A stretch of DNA of 64,000 nt. Origin: JAJEFO01 sp022819605 (GTDB lineage Bacteria > Pseudomonadota > Alphaproteobacteria > Rhodobacterales > Rhodobacteraceae). Positions 25,518 through 34,600 of the stretch are shown one piece after another. The stretch lies in contig OZ244901.1 in the NCBI GenBank assembly GCA_965221545.1, positions 2,728,001-2,792,000 on the forward strand. Reading direction: 5' to 3'. The translations under genes were made by a program, and so were the position numbers. A model generated the notes under the pieces. It searched no databases, was not told where the DNA came from, and worked only from the letters and a program-made list of their open reading frames with translations. Within the stretch, counting starts at the first letter, position 1, and every line of letters starts with the position of its first letter.

Positions 25518-26445
25518 CGCTGCCGTCCTCTTGCGTCAAGGACATGAGCAGGCCTGCCAGCAAGTCCGAACGGTCCAGCATCGGACTGTCGCTTTGCCCC
25601 GGAGCATACCCGGAGATTCGAACCGCGCCTGCTTCAGGAAAGAGCTTGGCCGAAAAACCGGCAGAGGCGCAGCGTGCGCCGATATCCTCGGGAATCTCAC
25701 CTTTCAGGCAGACGAAAGGCAGGTTTGCGCCAACAGGCGTCAAGACCTTCAGGCCCCGCTCGGCCAGCTGGCGGATCAGATCATCGCGAACGACGAACAC
25801 CAGGCGGTTGAAGAGCCTCGCGCGAGGCCCGGAACAGCGGGCCAGCGCGCCTTCCAAGACCGACAGCGCGACGGTGCCTTGTTCGGCCACGGTCGCAGAT
25901 CGGCGCAAGCCCGCGCAGCAAGCGCCCTTTCGGATCGCGACGATGCCAAGGCCCGCGGCAATGCCGGCATGCTTGTGAAGACCGGAAATTACAACGTCGG
26001 CCTGGAAGGCATCAGCGTGTCGACAAATCGTTCCGAAGGATTGCGAGGCGTCAAGCACGATTGGCCCTGACATGCCGGCTGGCTCTGTCACATGACCGCT
26101 GAGCGGATCGACATGTGTCAGGAACGCAGCGGAACCAGGCAACTGCGAGCCCGCTCCGCAGCGCCGCAAGGGAGCGTAGCCAGGGTATCGCGCCCCATCC
26201 AGGTTCAATTCAATCCCGTCCAAGGCAAGACCCGCAATTGTCACCATCAGCCCGGCGGTGGCGTTGGCCGTCAGGTACAGATCATGCTCGATGTCCATTG
26301 CTTCCCTGAGCTGCACCTTGATTGCGTCGCGCAACCGTTGGCAGTCGCTGAAGAACCTGCCGCTTTCGTCTGGTTGCAGGGCGGGATGCAATGCGGCCGT
26401 GTCAATGCGCGGCCGCCTGTCTTCCTGTTCGCAATCCTCAAGCAT
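25507..26445 (-). CDS. PLP-dependent class V aminotransferase-like enzyme
   Basis: Product of 312 residues with a fold-type I, class V pattern: TANATAGLMVTIAGLAL near 55 (phosphate-binding region), IVLDASQSFGTI near 125 (Asp that pairs with the pyridine nitrogen) and VVISGLHKHAGIAAGLG near 150, where the lysine would form the Schiff base. It is short for the class (usual 370-400) because the N-terminal arm is reduced. Reaction unknown: transaminase, lyase or desulfurase are all possible. It overlaps both neighbours (8 and 11 bases), so it belongs to the LOG/PP-loop/NUDIX/EamA operon. Confidence 0.7.
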   Translation of the reverse strand: MLEDCEQEDRRPRIDTAALHPALQPDESGRFFSDCQRLRDAIKVQLREAMDIEHDLYLTANATAGLMVTIAGLALDGIELNLDGARYPGYAPLRRCGAGSQLPGSAAFLTHVDPLSGHVTEPAGMSGPIVLDASQSFGTICRHADAFQADVVISGLHKHAGIAAGLGIVAIRKGACCAGLRRSATVAEQGTVALSVLEGALARCSGPRARLFNRLVFVVRDDLIRQLAERGLKVLTPVGANLPFVCLKGEIPEDIGARCASAGFSAKLFPEAGAVRISGYAPGQSDSPMLDRSDLLAGLLMSLTQEDGSDVG

Positions 26446-26863
26446 CGATCAGTTTCGCATGAACCAGTGCCGGGATGACGATGTCTGCGAAGATCGATCC
26501 GATCCTGGTGTTCGGGTTGGTTTCCGGACCGGCGACCCACGCGATTTCCTCGATTTCAGCCAAAGCCGAGATCTCGCCGGAGACTTCGCACAGGAAGGCG
26601 TGAACCAATACGTCTCCATGCTCGAAAGCAGAGGGATTTCGGAAAGATCCGAAGAACTCGGCACGGGCCAGCTTCACGCCCAGTTCCTCGTTGAGCTCCC
26701 GCCGCAGGCAGGCGATCCGCGATTCGCCCGGTTCGACTTTCCCACCGGGCGAAATCAGGATGTCGGTGCCCTTCTTGCGAACAGCAAGCAGCCTTCTGGC
26801 GCGTATCAGGATCGCGGCGCATTTCTCCACTGCAGCCGGAAAGCCGCCCGGACCATGGGTCAT
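26438..26863 (-). CDS. NUDIX hydrolase
   Basis: Small cytoplasmic hydrolase of 141 residues. The Nudix box GKVEPGESRIACLRRELNEE followed by LG fits Gx5Ex7REUxEExGU exactly, so metal-dependent cleavage of a nucleoside diphosphate-X substrate is expected. Start ATG 26863 overlaps the PP-loop stop (ATGA) and its 3' end overlaps the PLP gene. In this operon it may make a monophosphate that the LOG-family enzyme could then split; that order is inference. Confidence 0.88.
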   Translation of the reverse strand: MTHGPGGFPAAVEKCAAILIRARRLLAVRKKGTDILISPGGKVEPGESRIACLRRELNEELGVKLARAEFFGSFRNPSAFEHGDVLVHAFLCEVSGEISALAEIEEIAWVAGPETNPNTRIGSIFADIVIPALVHAKLIDA

Positions 26864-27582
26864 GCCGTAGCCAGTTCCGAAACCCTGTCGCGAACCGCCA
26901 ATGCGGGCGCAGGATGGGGCTCGGTCGTTCCGGACAGGAAACGGATGATGTCTCGACCGAGTTCCTCCTTGTCCTTCAGGTAGGCCAGGATCGTTTCGTC
27001 AGACGGAACGGAGAAACTGTCGGCAAAGATCGATATGCCTTCCAGCGACTTGGTGGAAATTCCGACCTGCAACAGCCGGTATTTCACGTCGCCCGAAGAC
27101 TGCGCGAATTCATAGATCGGACTGTTGTAGGTGATCTGGTAGCCTGCCATGAACTCGACGAAGTATTCCCTGGCCACCATGCGCTGTTCGGGAAACTCCT
27201 TTTGGTAGAGGGTGATTCCGTCGTTGATGGTGTCGATCCCCGTGCGCTTGCAGTAGTCGATGACATGGGCATGGATGGCGATTTTCTCGCCAAGCAGCAC
27301 GAGGTTCTTGCGGTGTTTCAAGATATCCGCTTCAAGATTCTCGATCGCGATGCTGCGAAATGCGCCACTGACGTCCTGCACGCAGTGCGTGACAACCAGC
27401 CCGTCGAAGCGGCGTTTCAATTCTTCGACGCGGTAGTGCAGAACATCGCGGTGCAACGAACACCCGCTGTTCGCGCTGAACAGGTGTACTGGAATGCCGC
27501 GCAACATGAGCTGGCAGGCTGCCAGGGTGCTGTCGCGGCCACCCGTGAACATGACCAGCTGCGGATCTTGCGTAATCTTCAT
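26860..27582 (-). CDS. PP-loop ATP pyrophosphatase, QueC-like
   Basis: Protein of 240 residues with the PP-loop motif VMFTGGRDSTLAACQL at residue 10 (SGGxDS variant TGGRDS), marking adenylation of a carbonyl or carboxylate. Overall layout recalls QueC, but the CxxC-type zinc site of true QueC is not visible, so 7-cyano-7-deazaguanine synthesis is not claimed. I chose ATG 27582 over 27600 because GGGAGGAG lies 7 bases upstream of it, where the longer form would start. The second gene of the operon, 52 bases after LOG. Confidence 0.75.
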   Translation of the reverse strand: MKITQDPQLVMFTGGRDSTLAACQLMLRGIPVHLFSANSGCSLHRDVLHYRVEELKRRFDGLVVTHCVQDVSGAFRSIAIENLEADILKHRKNLVLLGEKIAIHAHVIDYCKRTGIDTINDGITLYQKEFPEQRMVAREYFVEFMAGYQITYNSPIYEFAQSSGDVKYRLLQVGISTKSLEGISIFADSFSVPSDETILAYLKDKEELGRDIIRFLSGTTEPHPAPALAVRDRVSELATA

Positions 27583-27634
27583 GGTTGTGTCTCCTCCCAA
27601 GAGATGCGTTCAGAGTTGGCAGAATCCCGGCTTG

Positions 27635-28273
27635 TCAGGCGCTTGCGATGAATTCCGTGCCGCTGCGGCGCAAACCGGATCTGACGCAATTGACGGCGTC
27701 TTCAGGGGCATCGAAGACAGCAAGTTGCGTGAAGTCGTCCCCACCGATGAATCCGCGGCCTAAAACTTGAGCTCTCATCCAATCCAGAAGGCCGGACCAA
27801 AACGACCGGTCGATCAGGACAACGGGCCTGCGCTCCAGCTTGCCGGTTTGCATGAGGGTGAGGAGTTCAATTGCTTCGTCCAGCGTGCCCATGCCGCCGG
27901 GCAGAAACACGAATGCTTCCGAATAGTGCAAAAGTGCCTGCTTTCGCGTGAAGAACTCGCTGAACAGCAGCGACGCATCCTGCTGCGACATGTCCAGGGG
28001 CTCGAAGGGCAGCGCGATGTTTATCCCCACGGAGTGACCGCCAACCGATCTGGCCCCTGCATTGGCCGCCCGCATGACGCCCGGACCACCGCCGGACAGT
28101 ACCGAGCATCGTGCAGCGGCGAGGAGCGCGGCAACGTCGTACGCCAGTTGGCAGGGAGGTGCAGCCGGGCCGCTGCGGGCACTGCCAAGAATGCTGACCG
28201 CAGGTCCGAGATTCTCTGAGAATTCCCTTATCGTGCGAAACTCGTTGATCAATTGAATTTCCAAAACGTGCAC
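27635..28273 (-). CDS. LOG family protein (nucleoside 5'-monophosphate phosphoribohydrolase-like)
   Basis: Protein of up to 212 residues. Visible motifs are VSILGSARSGP (Rossmann-like N-terminus), SGGGPGVMRAANAGARSVGG near 58 and the LOG hallmark PGGMGTLDE near 125. Known LOG enzymes release a free base and ribose-5-phosphate from nucleoside monophosphates (cytokinin activation in plants). First gene of the operon. The start is uncertain: GTG 28273 sits on the AGGGG ribosome site itself, and TTG 28264 is better spaced (9 bases). Divergent from a LysR regulator. Confidence 0.82.
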   Translation of the reverse strand: MHVLEIQLINEFRTIREFSENLGPAVSILGSARSGPAAPPCQLAYDVAALLAAARCSVLSGGGPGVMRAANAGARSVGGHSVGINIALPFEPLDMSQQDASLLFSEFFTRKQALLHYSEAFVFLPGGMGTLDEAIELLTLMQTGKLERRPVVLIDRSFWSGLLDWMRAQVLGRGFIGGDDFTQLAVFDAPEDAVNCVRSGLRRSGTEFIASA

Positions 28274-28341
28274 CCCTGGTTTTCGTGCTTCCGAGGCACG
28301 ATTTTAAGCGGGGTTTATTGCACTTGGGGTTGCTTCAGAAT

Positions 28342-28360
28342 GCAGAAATGTTAACACTGC
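28342..28360. promoter_or_regulatory. candidate LysR-type operator
   Basis: GCAG-N11-CTGC with central TGTTAACA palindrome (28342-28360), located in the 132-base divergent region between the LOG operon and the LysR gene and 46 bases from the latter's start. The spacing fits the inverted repeat with 11-base gap typical of LysR sites. Binding is inferred from position only. Confidence 0.45.
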
Positions 28361-28405
28361 CTATTAGACTTTTTTTATCACCTTGCGATTTGCCGGAGAT
28401 TTGAA

Positions 28406-29281
28406 TTGCGCAAACTGCCCCCATTGCGGGCACTTCATTGCTTTGAGGCCGTTTCAGATTACAAGAGCTTTTCGAGCGCGGCCGAAGCGCTCAATCTGAC
28501 CCAAGGCGCGATCAGCCAGCAGGTCCGCAGCCTGGAAGACTGGCTGGGCACGCAGTTGTTCAGTCGCCACAGCGGCGGCGTTGTCCTGACTGCCGATGGT
28601 CAGCGGCTCAAAAGTGCTTGCGCCATGGCCTTTGAAAAGCTGGAGCAGGTTTGCACAAGCATGAAGTCAGCCGACAGAACCAATACGGTCACCATCGGTT
28701 GTTCGTCCAGTATTCTCGCGCACTGGCTGCTGCCACGGCTAAAAGAGTTCACCTGCAGAATTGACGCAAATGAGATAAACCTGCGCTTCGACACAAACGC
28801 GGACTGGAATTCGCTTGTGCGCGGCAAGATAGAGTTGCTGATTTCGGGGGATTGCCAAAAAACAAGCGACGGAATCGAAAAGTGCCTGTTCGCCAACGAC
28901 TGTATCGGCCCTGTGTGCAAGCCGGACTGCGCAGATGCACTCGGCGACCCAAATCAGATTCTGCGAAGCAACCTTTTGCACGCGAAGTCGCGTCCCACTG
29001 CCTGGCAGGAATGGGGTCGTGCCTTTGGCAATTTCACGATCCCGATTGATGGACAGGTTTTCGAAACCCTGTCGTTGTCGATCGAGGCGGCGCGTGCGGG
29101 AATCGGGTACGCAATTGCACCGAAATTCGTATTCCAGGAAGAACTCAGGGACGGCAAGCTGGCCGCTCCGCTAGGCTTTGTCACCGCCCACCATGCCACA
29201 TACCTCTACAGCCACACGGACCAGCACTTGTCACAGTCCGCACGCTCGTTGCGGAGCTGGTTGCTGAACCAGGCTCGATGA
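28406..29281 (+). CDS. LysR family transcriptional regulator (GcvA-like)
   Basis: Regulator of 291 residues: N-terminal winged helix LPPLRALHCFEAVSDYKSFS then AAEALNLTQGAISQQVRSLE (GcvA/AmpR subgroup pattern) and a C-terminal periplasmic-binding-like effector domain from about 90. TTG 28406 is preferred; GGAGA lies 7 bases upstream. It is divergent from and probably controls the LOG-PP-loop-NUDIX-PLP-EamA operon. Effector unknown. Confidence 0.87.
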   Translation: MRKLPPLRALHCFEAVSDYKSFSSAAEALNLTQGAISQQVRSLEDWLGTQLFSRHSGGVVLTADGQRLKSACAMAFEKLEQVCTSMKSADRTNTVTIGCSSSILAHWLLPRLKEFTCRIDANEINLRFDTNADWNSLVRGKIELLISGDCQKTSDGIEKCLFANDCIGPVCKPDCADALGDPNQILRSNLLHAKSRPTAWQEWGRAFGNFTIPIDGQVFETLSLSIEAARAGIGYAIAPKFVFQEELRDGKLAAPLGFVTAHHATYLYSHTDQHLSQSARSLRSWLLNQAR

Positions 29282-29349
29282 CCGCAGCATCACATGTCCG
29301 AGTGCAAGGGAAGGAGGTTCTTGCGACCGCGAACGCGCGCGTCTGGCAT

Positions 29350-29582
29350 TCGGTCTCCTGCCGGCGGCGATCATCGCGGTCGTCATCAAGATCGTCGGGG
29401 TTTTGCTGATCGTGGCGCTGCTGGCGATACCGCCTGCGACAGTTCGACACCTGTCGAGGAGCCCGGAGGAAATGGCTGTCCGGGCCGCCGTCGGCGCGCT
29501 TTTCTCTTTCAGGCTGTTCCGCCGCGGCGAATGGCTGGCGCAACCCCGCTCCACGGAACTGCAGAAGGGAAAGACCAGATGA
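29350..29582 (+). pseudogene. ZnuB-like ABC-3 permease fragment
   Basis: The plus frame reads AIIAVVIKIVGVLLIVALLA then IPPATVRHLSRSPEEMAV, the cytoplasmic-loop region of manganese/zinc ABC permeases, but neither start nor C-terminal helices follow. A relic of about 75 codons directly after the LysR gene. Confidence 0.6.
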
Positions 29583-29981
29583 ACCGTTAGCGCCAAGCCA
29601 ATTCTCCCCAGAAGCGCCAAAGCAAGGATCCCCGCTTGCGGGCGCTTACGCCCAGTCCCTGGGCAAGCGCGACAAGATGCATCCTCATGCTTTCTGATCA
29701 GCAAGGCCCTCTGAACCTGCGCTGGCGACACTTGCAGAGACCGACGCAGGATTCGCGGGCTGTGGCCGCTCCAGAGACGAACAATGCATGGTCTTGGGCC
29801 TGCTCGATCACCATGGAGTGAGATGAACTGACCGCGGTCCGGCAGGTTCATGCCGCGCCCAATACTCTCTTCATTGCAATTCCGTGCATTTCACACCACC
29901 TATTGACCAGGACCGCATGTATGCCCCAATATGTTGAAGTCAGGTGGGGGAATCTGGATTCGTCCGGATTCGAGGGATGTC
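29583..29981. other. intergenic region before dnaB
   Basis: About 400 bases with no recognisable gene. Contains GAGGG (29972) as the likely ribosome site of dnaB. The long minus-strand frame across 29231-29851 resembles no family and overlaps the ZnuB relic, so I regard it as chance. Confidence 0.4.
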
Positions 29982-31469
29982 ATGAACGAAATGGCCCGGA
30001 TCAGGCAGGCGGGCGCGGAAACGCAGGAATCCGTGCCGCACAACGTCGAGGCCGAGCAGCAGCTTCTGGGCGCGATCCTGACCAACAACGACGTCTTCGA
30101 CCGCATTGCGGCCCTGGTCTCGGCAACTGACTTCTACGATCCGGTGCATGCCCGGATCTTCGAGGTGGCGAAGAGCCGCATCTCGAAGAACACGCTGGCC
30201 TCCCCGATCACCCTGAAGGCCTTCCTCGAGGACGATCCGGGACTGAAGGAGCTTGGCGGGCCGGCGTACCTGGCAAAGCTGGCCGGGTCCGCGATCTCGC
30301 CCTTCGCGGCACGCGACTACGCGCAGATGATCCGCGACTTCTCGATCCGGCGAGAGCTCATGCAGATCGGCAGGGACATCACGGAAAAGGCCGCGAGCGT
30401 GGACGTCGCGACGGAGCCCGCGGAGCAGATCTCGGAAGCCGAGCAGGCCCTTTACGAAGTGGCCGAGTCGGGCGGGTCCTCGACCGGGTTCCAGTCCTTC
30501 CTGGCGGCCCTGACGACCGCCGTGAACGTGGCGGGCGCCGCCTACAAGCGGGACGGAGGGCTGGCCGGCCTCTCCACCGGCTTCACGGACCTCGACAGGA
30601 GGATCGGCGGGCTGCACAAGTCGGACCTGCTCATCCTTGCCGGGCGCCCGTCGATGGGCAAGACGTCGCTGGCGACGAACATCGCGTTCAGCATTGCAAG
30701 CGCCTACCGCAGGGAGACGTCGCCCGAGGGCCGCGAGGAGACGGTCAACGGCGGCGTGGTCGGCTTCTTCTCGCTGGAGATGTCGGCCGAGCAGCTGGCC
30801 GCCCGCATCCTGTCGGAGGCATCGGAAATACCGTCCGAGCGCGTGCGGAGCGGGGACATGGACGAGACCGAGTTCCGCAGGTTCGTCGAGGCTGCCAAGA
30901 GGCTCGAGGCCTGCCCGCTGTACATCGACGACACGCCGGCCCTTCCCATCGGCCAGCTGGCCGTGCGCGCGAGGCGGCTGAAGCGGGAGCACGGGCTTGA
31001 TGCGCTGGTCGTCGACTACCTGCAGCTCGTGCGGGCGTCCACCGTCCGGGACAGCCGGGTCAACGAGGTCTCGGAGATCACCCAGAGCCTGAAGGCGATC
31101 GCCAAGGAGCTGGAGATTCCCGTCATTGCGCTCAGCCAGCTGAGCCGCCAGGTCGAATCGCGCGAAGACAAGCGCCCCCTGCTCGCAGACCTGCGGGAAT
31201 CCGGTTCGATCGAGCAGGACGCGGATGTGGTGATGTTCGTGTTTCGGGAGGAGTACTACAAGGAACGCGAGAAGCCCGGCGACCACGACGAAGAGAAATT
31301 CGCGAAGTGGCAGGAGGAAATGGAACGGGTCCACAACCGCGCCGAGATCATCATCGGCAAGCAGCGCCACGGCCCCATCGGAACGGTGGAGCTGGCATTC
31401 GACGGGCGCTTCACGCGGTTCTCGGACCTTGCCAGGCCCTGGCAGCGCGAGGGCATCGGCGACGCCTAG
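29982..31469 (+). CDS. dnaB: replicative DNA helicase
   Basis: Hexameric 5'-3' helicase of the replisome, 495 residues. The N-terminal domain starts at VPHNVEAEQQLLGAIL (classical DnaB). The RecA-like ATPase domain has STGFTDLDRRIGGL, Walker A GRPSMGKTSLA near 222, Walker B-region LDALVVDYLQL near 345, and a DnaB-type tail with SGSIEQDADVVMFVFREEYY and IIGKQRHGPIGTVELAF. I start at ATG 29982 (GAGGG 5 bases upstream) rather than 29931, which adds a non-conserved lead. Stands alone; a plasmid or chromosomal origin is not decidable here. Confidence 0.93.
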   Translation: MNEMARIRQAGAETQESVPHNVEAEQQLLGAILTNNDVFDRIAALVSATDFYDPVHARIFEVAKSRISKNTLASPITLKAFLEDDPGLKELGGPAYLAKLAGSAISPFAARDYAQMIRDFSIRRELMQIGRDITEKAASVDVATEPAEQISEAEQALYEVAESGGSSTGFQSFLAALTTAVNVAGAAYKRDGGLAGLSTGFTDLDRRIGGLHKSDLLILAGRPSMGKTSLATNIAFSIASAYRRETSPEGREETVNGGVVGFFSLEMSAEQLAARILSEASEIPSERVRSGDMDETEFRRFVEAAKRLEACPLYIDDTPALPIGQLAVRARRLKREHGLDALVVDYLQLVRASTVRDSRVNEVSEITQSLKAIAKELEIPVIALSQLSRQVESREDKRPLLADLRESGSIEQDADVVMFVFREEYYKEREKPGDHDEEKFAKWQEEMERVHNRAEIIIGKQRHGPIGTVELAFDGRFTRFSDLARPWQREGIGDA

Positions 31470-31692
31470 CCAGCATTCCGAAACTCGGCAGATGCCTTGA
31501 CCGATTGGGCAGGTTCCGCAGCCGCGAGGAGTCCGGAGCGCCCCCAACGCAGCCAGTCAAGCCACCTGCGATGAATGACCGGCTCAATGGCTGCGCTTGG
31601 GGCGAAGCTCGTCGCCACATGCTCCGGAGTCCTCTCCCCTTCCCTTGCCGTTGCCCGCCGCATCACGGATGTGTCCGTTCCCCGGACTCCCG

Positions 31693-34600
31693 CTACCAGC
31701 GCCACTGCAGTCCCGCGCCGGCCTCGCGGCCAGTGCCGCCCGCGCTAGGCTGCGCCCAGAGATCAAGGCTCGCATCCGCGGCATGGGACGCGTCCGGCTC
31801 GATCCTGTAGCCGAGACGCAGGCCGTCCACGCCATCCGTGCCGCTCGCGCGTCCGTAGGGACTGCCGACCATGCCGTTGCCGCGGCCCGTGCCGTAGGCG
31901 GCCTCCAGCGACCAGGTTCCCTCGCCTGCCGACCCCGCAAGGCCGGGGAAGGCCTCGGGACCGAGCAGCGCGTCGACGCCGCCGGCGGACGCGCCGCCGA
32001 GCGACTGCCTGGCCGCGAGCGACCAGCCGCGCTTCGTCTCCGGGTGCGGATCCCAGGAGAGGCCCAGCGACAGGCCCCAGTTCCCGAATTCCCGGTCCTC
32101 GTGCAGCGCAAGCGTGCGCCCGTCCAGGATCACCGAAAGGCCGCGCGCGGCGTCGCTGAATCCGATCCCGCCGCCGATCTCCAGCCCGAAGCCGGTCTCG
32201 GCGTCGCCCCCGTCATGGCGCAGGCCCGCCTCGAGGCGCGGTTGCAGCGCGGCGCCCGAATCCAGCGCTCGATGCCAGTTCGCGGTCATTCCGAGACGCA
32301 GCCGCGTTGTCGTGCCGGAACTCGCCGCGAGCCCCGTCGCGACGTCCGACGACGTCCGCGCCCCGAGCGCGTCCGCGTGCCAGCGAAGGCGGGCCCCCAT
32401 GAGCCTCTCGCCCGGCGCCAGCGTTCCCTCCGCGCCCGCCGCCGCCATGCGCCAGCCGATGCCGGTGCCGATCGGGTCCTTGCCCTCCGGCGTCACCGTC
32501 ATGTCGCCCTGGCCGATGCCGGCCGCGCCCCAGGCGGAGAAGCCCTGGCCCATCTTCCTGCCCGCCCAGGGAACGAGACCCGTCAGCCGGGCGTCGATCG
32601 TGCCCGAGGACGCGCCGGAATACGTTCCCGTGCCCTGGCTCCGCGACAGGATCAGCCCGGAGATCGCGTCTTTCCGCCTCCAGTCCGTTCCGAGCATCAC
32701 GCCCATCACCGAGCCGTCGACGCCGGTGTCGCCGTCCCGTCCGCTGAAGCCCGCGCGGGACGCGCGTGCCCATACGCCGTGGGAGAAGCCGGTTCCGGTG
32801 TCCCGCATCATCGCGAAGGACGTGCCGAAGAGAATGTCGTCCCCCGTGAGCCCACGAACCTCCGGGTCGCCCTCGTCCTCGCCCGCCAGGAACGCCCGCA
32901 ACGCCCGGAACGCGCGGCGCTCCTCCTCGGAAAGGTCGTCCGCGAGATCGCCCGCTTGATCGCCTGCGAGGCCGGTCGAGGTCCGGGAGCCAATGACCGC
33001 TCCGGCCGGGGCGGAGTCCGGAGACCCGGATCGGGCCTCGGCAAATGGATCCGTGCCGGTCTCCGTCCCGTCCGCGCCGGACGCCTGCCGGAGCCCGGCC
33101 TGCTCCCCAGGACCCCGAACGGGCTGTCCGGCGAAGCGCACGGAGAGGCCCGGGCTGCGGTCGGCGCCCAGGCGCTCGCGCACCGCGTCGACATGGGTTT
33201 CGGCCACCGTGCGCCCGAAGCGCGCCAGCCAGCCCCTCGGGATCGCGTCGGCGTTGATGATCGTCCCCGTGGCCTCGCCGTCAAGGATCGCCGCGCCGCG
33301 CGCGTTCATGAGCTTGAGCGTGAACGTCTCGCGCCCCTCGTCTTCGGAATCGTCGAGGACCGGAACGGAGACCGTCTTCTCCAGCTCGCCCGCCGCGAAT
33401 GTCAGCGTGCCGCGCGTGCGCGTGTAGTCCTCGCCCGCCGTCGCCGTTCCGTCGCGGGTCGCGTAGTCGACCCTCACTTCGCCGGACGCCGCCCGGCTCA
33501 GCGTCACCGTGAACACGACCGCGCCGGCGCCTTCCTGCGCCTCCGCGTCGGCCACCGAAAGCAGCGCCGGTCCCTGCACCGTCGCCGTCACCGTCTCCGA
33601 GAGCCTCCGGCCGTCGCTCGTGCAGATCGCGGTCTCCGCCGTGCAGTCCGCCGTCGCGGGGAGCGTCAGCACGATGTCGTCGAACGAGATCGGGCGCACC
33701 CTGACCGTGACGCTGCGATTCTCGCCCCGCACCGTCCGCTTCGCGTCCACCACCCGGCCATTGTTCGCCTGGAGCGCCCCGGCCTTGAACGCCGTCAGCC
33801 TGAGCCCCTCGAACTCCTCGGAGAACCGGACCTCGAAAGCGAACAGCCTGCTGCCGTCATGCTCCGGCGGAAGGCCGTGGAACGAAGCCGTCAGCGGCGG
33901 CACCACGTTCGCCACCGTGCCGGTCGCCGAGGCGGTCCCGATGGTCGCGCCCGACGCGTTGGAAAGCGTGAGCGTGAAGGTCTCGTCGCCTTCCATCTCC
34001 GTGTCGGAAAGGGCGGCCGCCTCCACGGTCTTCGCGGTCTCGCCGGAGGCGAATGTCAGCGTGCCGCTCGTCGCCGCGTAGTCCGCGCCCGCGGTCGCGC
34101 TGCCGTCGGCCGTGGCATAGTCCACCGTGACCGGCGCGAGGGTCGCCTCGTCCAGCGTCACCTGGAATTCGAGCGTGCCACCCTCGTCGGCGCTTGCGTC
34201 CGCGACGGAGAGCACCGGCACCGGCGGACCCGGCACCGTCGCCGAGACCGCGGCCGAGAGCTTCCTTCCGTCGCTCGCGCAAATCGCGCTTGTCGCTGCG
34301 CAGTCCGTCGTCGCCGGAAGCGTCAGCGTCATGTCGGCGTCCCCGGACGGCCGCACCCTGACCGTCACGCTGCGGTTCTCGCCCCGCACCGTGCGCTTTG
34401 CGTCCACCAGCCGCCCGCCCGTCACCTGCAGCGCCTGCCTGAGCGCCGTCAGCGTGAGGCCCCGGAACTCCTCGGAGAACCGGATCTCGAACCCGAACAG
34501 CCGGCTGCCGTCATGCTTCTCGGGAAGCCCGTGGAACGACGCCGCGAGCCCTTGCCCCTCCGGCACCGGCACCGGCGCGTTCGCGACATCCCTGAGCTGG

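Noticed and set aside
26860..27582. Annotation as QueC (7-cyano-7-deazaguanine synthase)
   Set aside because: The PP-loop is present but the QueC zinc-binding cysteines are not seen and no queC partners (queD, queE) are nearby.
29231..29851. 206-codon minus-strand frame before dnaB
   Set aside because: No recognisable features, and it runs antisense to the ZnuB relic.
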